Positions 12,140-22,842 of a DNA stretch of 64,000 nt are shown here, in pieces (position 1 is the first letter of the stretch; the number at the start of each line of letters is the position of its first letter). The DNA comes from Sabellastarte sp. h YS-2021 (lineage: Eukaryota > Annelida > Polychaeta > Sabellida > Sabellidae). The notes under the pieces were generated by a model, which saw only the letters and a program-made list of their open reading frames with translations, was not told the DNA's origin and searched no databases. Location: contig OZ024935.1 of the NCBI GenBank assembly GCA_964017235.1, forward strand, positions 7,998,001 to 8,062,000, given 5' to 3'. Both the position numbers and the translations under genes were made by a program.

Positions 12140-12780
12140 CCTTACTTTTGACATTGGGCCCCTTGTTCAAGGTCAAATGAGGATAGCCAAACTTAAAAGT
12201 GCTTATAACGGGCTTATTATTTTTGGCCTTAGCTTTGCATATGATGCCCCGAGGATTTGGAATGACCTCCCTGATGATGTACGCTCAGCTAAATCTCTCT
12301 CCTCATTCAGAAAAAAGTTGAAAACTTACCTCTTTGAAAAAGTTTACCCATCCTAGATTATCCCTAGTTTTCATTTTGTCTTCTCCGTGGTGTCGACCCC
12401 TGCAATGTCCCTGATTTAACGATTACTATCTCTGATTTTGGCTTTCTTCATCTTAGAGTCTATCATTAGATAGAGATTAAGCGCTATAAAAGTACTATTA
12501 GAATTAGAATTAAATTATTGGTCCTAGAGGTTTGGGATGGTAAACCAGTCTATAGGAAATCATGGGCTGGGAATCTTTTGGTGTAGTCGGATTTGACTTT
12601 GGGCCCCTTGTTCAAGGTCAAACAAGTATAGCCAAACTTAAAAGTGCTTATAACTCGTTCATTATTGGTCCTAGAGGTTTGGGATGGTAAACCAGTCTAT
12701 AGGAAATCATGGGCTGGGAATCTTTTGGTGTGGTCGGATTTGACTTTGGGCCCCTCTTTCAAGGTCAAACGATGGTTCAC
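12140..12780 (+). repeat. 144-bp tandem repeat, interrupted by a LINE end
   Basis: Units contain GGGCCCCTTGTTCAAGGTCA, then AGCCAAACTTAAAAGTGCTT, then CTAGAGGTTTGGGATGG and CATGGGCTGGGAATCTTTTG. The spacing between equivalent points at about 12605 and 12749 is about 144 bp. A related array in the opposite orientation is at 52555-53035. The LINE fragment at 12215-12512 sits inside one unit. Confidence 0.8.
12213..12512 (+). mobile_element. L2/CR1-like LINE 3' end
   Basis: It encodes the last residues of a CR1/L2-type ORF2 (PRIWNDLPDDVRSAKSLSSF, then RKKLKTYLFEKVYPS-stop) followed by a 3' UTR with GTCGACCCCTGCAATGTCCC and ending AGCGCTATAAAAGTACTATT plus an AGAATT repeat. This is the same tail architecture as the element ending at 58140. 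A possible 6-bp target duplication ATTATT flanks it. Confidence 0.8.
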
Positions 12781-13189
12781 TAGCTTTGGTGAGTTGTCTT
12801 TCTGGTGGATACAAATTTGCATCGGTTCTCTGATGCGTAGGTCTAGTTTTTTATTTATTTCTCATGCATACAAAGCACAAAGATGACATAAGTGGGTCAA
12901 TTACCAAAAAACAAGAAAAACCAGAAAGAACACATAGTAATACGGATGAACTAAGGAACAAATTTAGATACAAATTATTGTAATCCAGCCACTGTTTTGC
13001 AACTGGTGCTAAAACATTTATTAATTTAATTATAAGAAAATACTTTGCCACAAACAGAAAAAAATAATAAACAGGTTATGACATACAAACGTTTGTCAAC
13101 GTATCAACGTAATCAAATCTAAACAGAGATGTTGCCAAATGACTATTTTGCAGCTTCAATAAATGGTGTATGATGGCAAACTTCACAAA

Positions 13190-13316
13190 CTTTTGAGAGA
13201 TCCTCAGTAATCTAGTGGTAAGCAAGTTCAGCACCTAATCACAGGCTGTCACCTCTCTGGGTTTGACTCCCACAAGTGACAATGCTGAGGACCAATATTA
13301 CCCTGGCTGTTGAACT
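13190..13316 (+). mobile_element. tRNA-derived SINE head
   Basis: An A-box-like CTAGTGGTAAGCAAG is followed by a B box GGGTTTGACTCCC (consensus GGTTCGANTCC). The body continues to TTACCCTGGCTGTTGAACT, where a TIR-bounded insertion begins. It is SINE-like rather than a functional tRNA, since there is no cloverleaf. Confidence 0.55.
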
Positions 13317-13783
13317 GGGGCCCGTTTCACGAAGCCTCTTTTGTTTTTTCTTTCCTTAAAGTAAAGGAAGGGGATTTTTAATCTTTGGCAAGGCTTCCCT
13401 TTAATCCTGTTTCACACATCCTCCTTTATTCCACCTTATCAAAGATTTAAGATATTTTAATAAAATTTTGTAAACTGCAGATTGGATGTGATTATATTTT
13501 GAAAATTTTTTTTTTATATATTTTATTTTTCTCTACAAAAAAGAAACACATACAACAACAGTTTACAATATTTAAAGAGAGGACTTACAAGTCAAAAGGT
13601 GTAAACAATTAGCTAGCTAGTTCAGAAATTTTAACTAGTTTTCTAAAAAGCATACATATATTGTTACCCTTTAACTAAATAAAGACATCATTCCAAACTT
13701 AAATATACTGGCATAAGATTAATAAGGGAAAATTAAAACAAAATTATAACAAAGTCAGGATGAGGAAGCAAGTTCATATTTTG

Positions 13784-15130
13784 TTATATATTTGTGAAAA
13801 GATTTACCCAATGAGTCCATCTTTTGTGAAAGATGTCTTGGAAACCATTCATCTCTGATAAAAATCTATGTTCATTATACAAAGACTTAATTTTTCTTTG
13901 CAAATAAAAGATATTTAGATCAAGTTTCTTTTTAGAACACCAATAAATGTAAAAACGAGTAACCATAAGAATAAAATTAGCAGCCCAAAATTTTTCATCA
14001 TATGTGATATATCCAAGTATCTTTGTTGTGTCATTCAATTCAAGATATATGCTGGTACGATTGGTGACCCATTGTTTTACATTAGCCCACACTTCCAAAG
14101 CCTTATCACATTCGGCAAATAAATGATTTACTGTGTCTTGAGAAGCACTACATAAATGACACATGTTATAATCTTGTATTTTGACCTTATTCAGATAATT
14201 ATTTGTGTCTAAAATATTATTTATAATTCTATATTGGAACCAGATGAATTTGTTATCTTGAACTGATTTACAGCATACTTTGTAGACATTGCTCCAGAAA
14301 TTTGGTTCAGAAATATCCACTAAATTCATCCACTTTGTCCAGGCTGTGGGATTTTCCACATTTTGCATGAGTACATTGTAAAAGTCTTTGCAACCTTTTT
14401 TGGCTTTTGAAAGAATCTGCAGATGAAATGGGTAATTCAGCTTCGTATAGGTAAAAGTGTCTCCTAATTTAAATTTGTCAATAAAATTTTGAACAAGATG
14501 TTTAACTCTGAAGTAATTTAGTATATTAATGTTAAAACTGTAGCATTTTATCAGGTCTTTTATAGGTTTTACTTTACCATCTCTATCGGTAATATCACCA
14601 ATCAGGGTTATTCCATTTTTATACCAATTTTGAAAAAACAGAGGTTCTTTTGTAATCTTTGAATTATACCAGAAACAAGTGTTCATTATGTCAAAATTGC
14701 TGTGACATTGTTGTTTTGTACAAAGTAATTGCCAATTCTTTATTACATCAGTCCAAAAGGTACTTAGTGATTTCAATATCAGAATTTCCCACCATTGATT
14801 TCCAAGACAATATTTGTTTGTACTTAGGTACATTTTTTTAAATAATATTAACCATTGACAATAAGTCTGGAAAAATATTCTTCTTATCCAAGTAATTTTT
14901 AATGATTTGATAAATTGATAAACATTGACCATTTTCAAACCACCTTTGGAATAGTCACCACAAATAGTAGCTCTTTTAATCTTATCTGGTTTATTGTTCC
15001 AGAGAAATTGAAAAAATAAGGTGTTCAGCTTACGAATAAAGTTTTCTGATACTGGTAAAACCAAAAAGATATGGATAAATTTAGATAGTATCAAACTTTT
15101 CAAAACAGTTATCTTCCCAATAGGGGTCAA
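13784..15130 (-). pseudogene. L1-like RT C-terminal half with zf-RVT domain
   Basis: An uninterrupted 448-codon frame starts at MTPIGKITVLKSLILSKFI. Motifs in order: the FFQFLWNNKPDKIKR block (residues ~40-55), the GGLKMV motif (~65), and a zinc-binding-type MCHLCSASQDTVNHLFAEC (~320-345) ending with W. It is the C-terminal part of ORF2; the intact length suggests fairly recent insertion, but upstream frames are broken. Confidence 0.85.
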
Positions 15131-15149
15131 TCTTCTTACTTTCCAATTT

Positions 15150-16146
15150 TTAGCTGAGTTTCGGCTTTATTTAGAGCACTATTTAGGTTTGTTTCAGGCA
15201 TTTTAGCCAGGTCAACATTAAAAGTTATTCCCAATAATACAAATTCTGATTTTCCCCAATCAAGATTCACAGAAACTTTTAATTTATCTTTTGAATGCTT
15301 CTGTCTTCCTATCTATATGACCTTTGTCTTTTCCCTGTTCATTTTCAGCCCTGAGAAATTACCATAGATCTCTAAAGTATTCAATGCAGCCTGTAAGGAG
15401 TCTTGTGAACCATCCAATATAAGGGTTGTGTCATCTGCAAACTGTGTGAGCTTAAATTTGTGGGTAAATAATTTAATCCTACAACATCTGGGTTAAGAAT
15501 AAGCAATAGTGCTAAAATTTCTGCTCCAAATAGGAAGAGGTATGGAGAAAGGAGATCACCTTGTTTACATCCACGTCCGATATTTATTGGCTCAGAAAGA
15601 AAACCACATTGCAAAACATAAGCCTTTGTGTCGTTATTGAATAGTTTAATCCAGTTAATAAATTTTTCACTGAGACCAAAGAAGTTCAGAGTTTTGTATA
15701 AAAAATTCCATGAAATAGAGTCGAAAGTTTTTTTCGAAATCTATTAACATAAGAAGTGCCTGTAAATTTAGATTTTCTGTTGTATGGATGATATCATATA
15801 TTAATCTAGTGCAGTCACTCATCTGTCTCCCTGCTATAAATCCCTTTTGAGTTTTTGAAATGATGTTATCTAAAATAGATTTTATTCTCATGGCAATTAC
15901 ACCAGATGCTAATTTATAGGTAGTACACAAAAGAGAGATTGGTCTCCAGTTCTTCATTTGAGTTCGGTCTTTATTCCCTTTTGGAATGCATGTTATGATA
16001 CTCTGTCGCAAGGTAGTTGTTAGCTTGCCCTTCAAAAAACAGCAATTTATGGCATTAGTAACAAAATATTTGAGTTTGGCCCAAAAAATTTTAAAAATTC
16101 GGTTGTTATCCCATCCCATATTTTGCAAATTAATACAGTAGGTCAC
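15150..16146 (-). pseudogene. L1-like RT N-terminal half (frame-broken)
   Basis: Fingers and palm: RQSIITCIPKGNKDRTQMKN, WRPISLLCTTYKL, QKGFIAGRQMSDCTRLIYD, and ALLMLIDFEKNF (motif A, the aspartate retained). After a frame change GCKQGDLLSPYLF follows (motif B), and in yet another frame FADDTTLILDGSQDSLQA with FADD (motif C). A stop codon lies after TKVI (about 15315). It is truncated at the N-terminus just before the fingers, with no endonuclease. Confidence 0.8.
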
Positions 16147-16256
16147 ATGACAATTTTTTACACAAAGTAAGTGAGGGACACTTTATGTTAAGGAAACTCC
16201 ATGGATATGTTTCTCACTTCAAAAGTTTGAACATCAATTTTTCTAATCAACCAAAT

Positions 16257-16500
16257 TTTTTTTTTTTTTTTTTTTTAGATTTGATACAACATTTATTCAG
16301 CATTGGTACTCAACAGTCCTTACATAAAGAATATGACAGTTGTTTCTCCCCAGCATCCTAATTTCTATGTAGTTAATGGAATAAAAAAATTGATTAATTA
16401 TGTCACCCAGACAAAGCTGGGCATGATAGGTGATAACTAAATACACTATTATTTTGATGCATTTCTAGGGCAGGACTGGAACAAGAAACCTATTATGTTG
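16257..16500 (-). pseudogene. Retrocopied 3' UTR with poly(A)
   Basis: A run of ~20 T (16257-16276) is, on the minus strand, a poly(A) tract preceded by GAATAAATG about 20 nt upstream, i.e. an AATAAA signal at normal distance. The preceding minus-strand sequence has no ORF and looks like a 3' UTR. This is the signature of a processed retrocopy made by LINE machinery. The source gene is unknown and the 5' extent is uncertain. Confidence 0.45.
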
Positions 16501-16575
16501 TGACCTTTGCCTTTAATTTCAGGTTCAATTTTTGACTTCATATTCTAACATTTTTGCCCTTTTCATAGCTTACCC

Positions 16576-16740
16576 ACCATGGCTAGGTGGGTAAGTATAC
16601 TTGTCAAGGAGCACAGAGGATCTGGGTACAAATCCCAGGTACATGTAAATATACATAGATACAAATGACGGTCTTCTGTTTTTAGGTCCTATCCCCAGGG
16701 GCAGGCAACATATTTAAAACATGCTTATTATTTTAATAAA
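16576..16740 (+). mobile_element. tRNA-derived SINE fragment
   Basis: An A-box-like TGGCTAGGTGGGTAAG and B box GGGTACAAATCCC, followed by GACGGTCTTCTGTTTTTAGG and CCTATCCCCAGGGGCAGGC. The body matches the SINE at 42783-43110 (GGCCGTCCTCTGTCATTGG, then CCTATCCCCAGTGGCAGGC). Confidence 0.65.
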
Positions 16741-17628
16741 TTCCACTGTCAATGAGGTTGATGCACTGATATGTTAAAGCTCCATTTCTTGTCTCAATCC
16801 ACAATATCTGGAGTTTCAGTGTCTTACTGTTTCTGAAAATGTTAAATCATTAGAAAGGGACATGACATTTGTTTGCTATTAATCTCACTAAAAAGGAAGC
16901 AGATTGAATGACTCCATCTTCCGTAGGTTTAAACTTAATTTTGCTGAAGGGTCTCTGTAATATTTACAAAGTAGTTTTCTATCACAGTCAAACTTGCAGT
17001 GAACTGGGCTATTTTATCCAGTCCTGATAAGTTCTTTCTTTTTATTTTTATGATTTTTGGGGGGTTTGAACCAATTAAATTATATTATTCCACACAGAGG
17101 TGTGATATGTGGTCTAAACAAGAGATGATTGAACTTTTGTATCAATCTGAATACATAATCTTAAAGAAAAGGTGTTCTTCTGCAATTTTTACAACAAATA
17201 AGACAAAGTTTATAAGGCTTTTTATTGGGTATTGGAGGATGTCTGTGATCAACCAAATTGTATGAAATAAACAGCAAAGCATTGTTTGTGGATGTAGGTT
17301 CGACAATAATGTTTCAAGTTCTCTATATTTAGGTGGATTCATCTTAAAATCTTCGTTAAAGTTAACAAACATTCCTTGAAGGACACTTCCTTAAATCTAA
17401 GGTCCTCAGCTTCCTTGAAATTCAAGGGAGTTTTTAAGGTCTCCTTTAAGGAAGGAGACTTTGTGAAACTGAGATTTTTTAAAGGAGCAAGAAAATCAAT
17501 GAAATTCTAGAATTTAAGGTGACCTTTATCTTAAGGAGGCTTCGTGAAACTGGCCCTAGGACATAAAACCATAACTTTGATCTTTGACAAACTTATGAAT
17601 TGTCAATTGCTATTTATCATTTACTCAC

Positions 17629-17790
17629 CTTAGGTTTGGCCAGACGGGTAATGATTCGGAGCATAACATTCATAACTAAATTAGGATCATGCTTGAAATC
17701 CTGCAAGTCTAAGTAGTTGGTGAAAAGACTCCGCCCATGGCACAACACCCCAGTCAGATGAGTTTGCAACATATCTACAGGGCTCATACT
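17629..17790 (-). CDS. Gene A exon 5, core region (HLTGVLCHG, KHDPNL)
   Basis: The acceptor ATTGTAG precedes 17790; the donor AAG|GTGAGT follows 17629. It has 54 codons, phase 0 at both ends. It reads SPVDMLQTHLTGVLCHGRSL, then FTNYLDLQDFKHDPNLVMNV and RIITRLAKPK. The THLTGVLxHG and HDxNLxxNxxL strings are family hallmarks that sit between the IDGMDQ box and the ADNC box. Confidence 0.85.
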
Positions 17791-18185
17791 CTACAATATA
17801 CCATAGATTTCATCACTATTTCGATAAAATATGAATAAAATTCAGCTGGAATACAATTGGTATTTATAAAATGAGCTGCCTTGACTAAGGAATGTTGGAT
17901 TTTTTTCAAATATGGCCATGTCCTCATTATGGTACATGTTACTTATCCTTACAATATAGGATGACATCTGCATGGCAATGTTAAATAAAATTTGAATGCT
18001 GATCAAATGGATTAACACCAATGCAAGTTACCTTAGGCAGTGATAATGGACAGTGTATGGAGAAATATTGTCAATTAGAGGCATTGTAAAAGAATTCAGT
18101 TATGTGTTTGAAATTTAATTAGTGGGAAAGTTAAGAACAACTACATATACCTGATCAAAAGATTGCAAGTACAATACTCAATTTT

Positions 18186-18335
18186 ACTCGACATTCTATA
18201 GAATAGAATAGAAACATTTATATAGCACAAAATTGATACAACATCCTTTGATGTGCTCGAGATCAAAAAGGGAAAGTCCAGGGATGTATCAGGTCGAGAT
18301 CCAAAAGGAACACATGGCCCCTTGGTGAACCAACT
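18186..18335 (-). mobile_element. LINE 3' tail (CR1/L2-like)
   Basis: On the minus strand it reads GGATCTCGACCTGATACATCC, then TTTTTGATCTCGAGCACATC, then TATCAATTTTGTGCTATATA. It aligns with the tail of the LINE at 58020-58140 (GATGTCGACCCATGCCTGTC to TTTTGCGCTATATAAATCC). It ends in a short TTCTA repeat. Confidence 0.65.
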
Positions 18336-18339
18336 CGTA

Positions 18340-19385
18340 CAACTCTTACTTGTGTAATAGCCTACATTTAAAAAAAACCTGGAGGGTTAATTAAAAAATT
18401 TTTAACATAAAGAAGTATCTTAATGCAGTCGAATAACTGGAGTTGGTATTGATAAGTAAAATTCACTTGAAAACAGATAAGCATCAGTGAATGCATTGCT
18501 TGTTTAGCCCTGGCTATGGTAATGATAATATGTTACTCATTCAAAAAATAAGTTAAAAGCACCTAACTAACATCTATTTCTCAGTAATGTCAGTAATTAT
18601 ACCATATTATTATAGTTAGCAAGAATGAAATGCAGTACTGGTGTATTGTTATAGGTAATACATAACCCACTTTGGGGATTATTTCCACTTACAAACTTGT
18701 AATACTTGATTCCAATAAAAACAGCAATGATATCAGAAAATAGGAGAATTCCATTCAAACTAAGGCTGAGCATTGTTTTATTATTTTTACTGAAATATAT
18801 TTCAAAACCCACCTTTGCTTTTCGTCCAATCATGTGTGGAATGTTAGTCTTTGCTGTAAGGATTAACAATATCTTAAAAATTAACTTCATCCAGATTTAG
18901 ATATATTATTAATACATGTAATAATAATTATATATGCTCATCTAGAAATATTAAGCATCTACAAAGTATATATAAATAAATTGAATCCTGTAAGTTACAG
19001 TTTTTGATTAAGAGTAGTACTTTACAATACATATTTTATTTCGAAGTAAGTAGATTTTTATAATATTAGTAGAATGTAGCCAGAGAATATACAGTATATA
19101 CATATATCAGTGACAAATTACAAATTATGTAATGTTGTTGTCCATGGAAATATACATTAGGCCATCACTAATTCTCAATAGCAATTGAGAGGGTGTAACT
19201 TCTAACTTCTCCTGGGGCTGTGTTTTATGACAGCCAGATTTTGAATCACCTTAATCCCCAAATTGAGGGGTGTAACATGTAACTGCTATATAATACACCC
19301 CTCTAGGAAGGGTGTGAAATATGGACTTAGGCTGGAGTGGTACAAACAGTAAAATGGGCAGTATACATATTATTATTTCATTACA
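18340..19385. other. Gene A intron, no gene recognised
   Basis: AT-rich. Two diverged copies of ATTGAG(A)GGGTGTAAC-T-TAACT lie at about 19182 and 19263 beside a GGGGCTGTGTTTTATGACAG segment, suggesting an old repeat. ORFs at 18597-18900 on both strands lack motifs and splice support. Confidence 0.45.
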
Positions 19386-19389
19386 TGCA

Positions 19390-19425
19390 CTGATCCATTC
19401 CATCAATCAGTAGCAAGTGAGGAAG
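19390..19425 (-). pseudogene. Possible gene A exon remnant (LLLIDGMDQ)
   Basis: On the minus strand the sequence reads WLPHLLLIDGMDQ and then CM-stop. The family carries a xxIIDGMDQ box exactly between exons 4 and 5, and this lies in that interval and on the right strand. No good splice border is visible, and the 3' end of a tyrosine-recombinase retroelement begins close by, so it may be a cut exon or chance. Confidence 0.3.
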
Positions 19426-19544
19426 CCAATAAGACCAATGCTTTTATAACAATGCTTGGAGTTTATTAAAATAAAGTTAAAACAATGTTACATACATTCT
19501 GTACACACACCAATTGTTAACACTATCAAGTTAAAGACACCAGT

Positions 19545-19930
19545 TGCAAATACTTGACATTTACCAATTTAGTAACCCTATGATGAGTGTATAAATCTCC
19601 AATATCAATTCTTTGCACTACTAAACAACAAATTTAGAAGAGCTACTACCCAGTTACAGCTGACTGCTACTAAGTAATCCTCATTACTACTAAGTTACAT
19701 CAGTATTAGTATCACTACCAGTTACACACCAAAGTAAAGTACTTGCTGACTACTAATCTAATGACTTATCAAAGAATCAAGTGTATAAATGTTCATTAAC
19801 AAGACCTGTACAACTACTATTAACAAACTTAGTTGAGCTATTACCTAACTGCATATGCTTGTATGTTAAAGTTAAGTAATCCTCATAACTACTAGGTTAC
19901 TGTGTACAACACCAACTATGCATATCAGGT
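19545..19930. repeat. Diverged ~200-bp direct repeat at the 3' end of the retrotransposon
   Basis: AACAAATTTAGAAGAGCTAC...AAGTAATCCTCATTAC (about 19627-19690) recurs as AACAAACTTAGTTGAGCTAT...AAGTAATCCTCATAAC (about 19823-19885). Ngaro-like elements carry split direct repeats near their 3' end, so this may be part of the terminal structure. Confidence 0.5.
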
Positions 19931-20093
19931 TATATAAACCACTACAGTTGTCTGTATATTTGTGTTAAGACATCAGGCTGGTTTAAATGTAACACCCAAC
20001 TATTTAATGCGTTGGCCAGTGGCTTTTAGCATGCAATGAATATGTACTTTGACAGTCAAGAGTTAAAGGTCAGGCTGTGTGACCTTGTAAAGG

Positions 20094-21110
20094 TCAGAAT
20101 GTATGAATATCTTTGTAACAAAAAAGACCCCAAACCCCAAGCATTAGTGTATCAAGTTTTGGAATGTATGAGGTAGTAGTAGGTGTTGAGTTTAGATATG
20201 TCCATACTGCCTCGCTTTTCCAATTTCCATGTTGTTTTATGTTTTCTAGGGCCACATTACTGTCAAAAGCCAAAGAAGCGCCACTTCTACGAAAGGAATG
20301 AAAAGTGAAGTGACTAGGGTTCAAACCCATGGTTGCAATACATGTTTTCAAAAAGGAACAAGCATTAGATGCAATAAGTGGCACTATTCCTTTCTTTGCA
20401 TGAATTTGAAATAAAGGTTGATCAGGAGTAATGTCTCTCTTTTTCAGCATATTTTTTAAAGCCAGTACTGGACAAATGAGGACATTTTTTAATTCTGGCA
20501 ATTGCACTACATGGTACTGACCTGAATTTTGCATATTTTTAGCACATGTTACGATAATATGAGCCCCAGGTTTACCCCAAACAACATCATTCACTGTGAA
20601 ATATCTTGTCCTATCAAATGACCCTGTGTGGGTGGTAACAGGGAAGCCAACCGAAAGAAGCCAAAGTACGCCACTAAAAAAAGCACTTTGTAGGTGACCC
20701 CATTATAGTATTTTTGCACTACCTTCATCAATTTCTGCAACATACTTATGGAAATAACACCTTTAACTTTGATATTCATTCTGGCATTCATCTGCACTGA
20801 TTTCAACAGCAACTGAACTTTTCTACAACTCAAGGCCGCTAATGGCCAGTTAAACAAGGCAAAGAAATGCTTTAATACAGATACATTATTTCACAGAGAA
20901 CAGGCTTTAAAGTTCTTTTGTGCAAGAAATTCAAGATACAATACTATTGTGTTCATACTGTATGGAGGTGTTAACCCCATATATATCACAAACGCCAGGA
21001 ACAGCTTGAACGTAGCAGTGTAGGCAGCAGAAGTCCTGGGTCGTAGACCTGCTTCTATTCTTTTGTGTGCTTGACCAGCAAGTGTTCTCACAACAGGAGA
21101 TGCTATGAAA
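20094..21110 (-). pseudogene. Tyrosine recombinase of the retrotransposon (split frames)
   Basis: The SAM-like N-terminal domain is at 21091-20891 (RIEAGLRPRTSAAYTATFKL, then FLAFVIYMG). The next frame, 20857-20591, contains FLVAYFGFFRLASLLPP, with the first catalytic Arg. The last, 20594-20094, contains FTFHSFRRSGASLAFD (HxxR) and IKQHGNWKSEAVWTYL (His/Trp and the Tyr nucleophile), the canonical R-H-R-H/W-Y set. The domain order is right, but two frame breaks interrupt it. It would insert the circular cDNA by strand exchange without target duplication. Confidence 0.8.
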
Positions 21111-21239
21111 ACAGAAATAACGACAAGGCAGTACCAAGAGTATACAACTTGACAAGTTTGTCAAAGAACTTAGCCAACTTCCTCTCAAATTTCAAAATTT
21201 GGAATAAACATACTATTTGTACTGTATGCCACTGACAAC

Positions 21240-21550
21240 TCTTCAATATTGCCACAATACTATCATTATTATTGTGTTCATATACTGGCCAACGTGACAG
21301 AATATCTGCATAATAATTGTCCTTGCCCCTGATGTGTTGAACTTTAAGGTTAATATTAAACATTGCTGTGTATAGCCAAACCGATCTAACTGTGGCCATT
21401 AGTAAAGAATCTCTCATTTTATTATTATTAAATGCATTGACCAGTTGTCACACCAAATAATAATGCTTTTATCTTGAAACAACTGGGACCACATACGTAT
21501 AGTAACCAATATATTTACAGCTTCAAAATGGACTATTGATCCTGCTATCC
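21240..21550 (-). pseudogene. RNase H portion of the retrotransposon (frameshifted)
   Basis: After the RT frame stops, the minus strand reads GSIVHFEAVNILVTIRMWSQ, a helix with a conserved Glu, then KSIIIWCDNWS (the DN box). A further frame change gives NNNKMRDSLLMATVRSVWLY and then HIRGKDNYYADILSRWP, the terminal RNase H box with its Asp. Two single-base shifts separate the parts, so the copy cannot make full-length pol. Confidence 0.75.
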
Positions 21551-22819
21551 TTAAGAATTCAGGAATTTCACAAAATAGACTAGATCTTTGTACTTTGCCC
21601 CTACCCCAGTTAAACAGGCATCCACATATATATTTTCAGTAAATTTTGGCTGCTGATGAATATTAACAATACCATTGAAATCTTGCAAAAATACTGTAAA
21701 CCAACGTATATCTTTGAACATGTCAATTGGAATAGAATATTTACCTTTTGCTGGACAACTACGTAATACTTTTAAGATTCTATTAATGAACAACCTGGCT
21801 GGCTTCACACAACGATGTATATATATAAGCTTGCCAACTAACTTTTGCAGATCATTTTTGCTAGCATGTTTTTTAGTGAGCCAAAAATTACATAATTGCT
21901 TTATTTCATTTAATTTTTCACATGGAATCTTTAAAGTTCCTGCACTTGCATTGATTTCTATACCAAGACACGTAACTATATGGCTTGGTTCCTCAACTTT
22001 CTTACTATTTAAGGGCAAACCTACATACTGCAATAAATTTTTTAATGCCAAGAAATGATTATTTGCTACTTGAGGGGGGGCTACCCCAATATAATCATCC
22101 AAATAGTTTATTAACCAAACATTACGTTTACGTAACGTTAACGTAATTGCGTCTGTACACATCTGGCACATGGCCGCTCCCGTCTTTAGGCCAAAGGGAA
22201 CCCCTACGTCAACGTACGTGACGTCATTCCATTTTAAACCCAATAAAGGGTAAGGATAAGGGTCAACTCTTAGATTTCGAAACGCTCGCTCCAAATCTAC
22301 TTTAAATAACATGGCTGAAGGGCCTAACAACTGAATACGTTCTACAACCTGATCTATGGTTGGGTATTTCAAAAGAAATGGTATATCATCATAGATATCT
22401 GAAGGAACACAACTGTTCACACTATTGCCCTGAGGCCATGACAAATCTACAATAATTCTAACACCTCCATCCGGTTTATCTCTAGCCATCAATGGAGAAT
22501 AGTGTATATCTTTAAAAGGTGGTTTATCGAATGGTCCAAACATAGCTTGCTTTTCGACTTCAACTTTAAAATACTTTGCAACCCCTTCAGGCTTTTGTAT
22601 AGCAGACAAATGATTTTCATCAAAATTTTTAAAATTAAATATTGAATAATCAACACCCAAGGGGAAACCAAACTCTAGGTACTCCACTAGATTCGGTATG
22701 TCATAATTACATAATACTTGTCGGCATGCTTTGATATTCAAATCTGAAAAGACAGGTATACGGGCCCCTTTATAATTTGGACAACCGTAATTTTTGACTA
22801 TTGTATGAATTTTATTCAA
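21551..22819 (-). CDS. Reverse transcriptase of Ngaro/DIRS-type element
   Basis: A 422-codon frame. Order: GFPLGVDYS (N-terminal extension typical of this order), HYSPLMARDKPDGGVRIIVD (fingers), LFKVDLERAFRNLRVDP (motif A), VPFGLKTGAAMCQM (motif B), WLINYLDDYIG (motif C, YLDD), CLGIEINASAGTLKIP (thumb), and LVGKLIYIHRCVKPARLFIN. It ends in IYVDACLTGVGA, the first strand of RNase H with its aspartate, then a frame break. All catalytic aspartates are present. There is no ATG at the start (TTG at 22819), and the frame is open upstream to the C7 tract near 22861. Confidence 0.9.
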   Translation of the reverse strand: MNKIHTIVKNYGCPNYKGARIPVFSDLNIKACRQVLCNYDIPNLVEYLEFGFPLGVDYSIFNFKNFDENHLSAIQKPEGVAKYFKVEVEKQAMFGPFDKPPFKDIHYSPLMARDKPDGGVRIIVDLSWPQGNSVNSCVPSDIYDDIPFLLKYPTIDQVVERIQLLGPSAMLFKVDLERAFRNLRVDPYPYPLLGLKWNDVTYVDVGVPFGLKTGAAMCQMCTDAITLTLRKRNVWLINYLDDYIGVAPPQVANNHFLALKNLLQYVGLPLNSKKVEEPSHIVTCLGIEINASAGTLKIPCEKLNEIKQLCNFWLTKKHASKNDLQKLVGKLIYIHRCVKPARLFINRILKVLRSCPAKGKYSIPIDMFKDIRWFTVFLQDFNGIVNIHQQPKFTENIYVDACLTGVGAKYKDLVYFVKFLNS

Positions 22820-22842
22820 ATATATTGCTTTATTCTGGCAAT

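Larger units (their letters stand above)
13500..16150 (-). mobile_element. L1-like LINE, 5'-truncated, broken ORF2
   Basis: Minus-strand RT fingers/palm, thumb, connection and zinc-binding (zf-RVT) regions, 3' end at a T-rich run near 13500. The same family as the nested copy at 46084-48005 (shared motif TPIGKI-VLKSLI-SK, and then KPDKIK, DYS-GGLKM). The GGLK motif and the C-terminal zf-RVT place it near the L1/Tx1 group; the exact clade is inferred. Confidence 0.85.
13317..17557. mobile_element. Segment bounded by ~21-bp inverted repeats
   Basis: The left end GGGCCCGTTTCACGAAGCCT matches the reverse complement of the right end (GGGCCAGTTTCACGAAGCCT) with one mismatch. Subterminal sequence on both sides is rich in TTCCTTAAGG-type inverted words (13340-13440 and 17370-17530). 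An L1-like LINE and a retrocopied 3' UTR lie inside. It is best read as a DNA transposon or foldback element later enlarged by insertions. I did not find a clear target-site duplication or a transposase. Confidence 0.55.

Noticed and set aside
16999-17372. ORFs on both strands next to the TIR end
   Set aside because: No motif; composition is that of AT-rich intron sequence.
18597-18900. Overlapping plus and minus ORFs
   Set aside because: Hydrophobic AT-driven frames without motif, splice sites or similarity.
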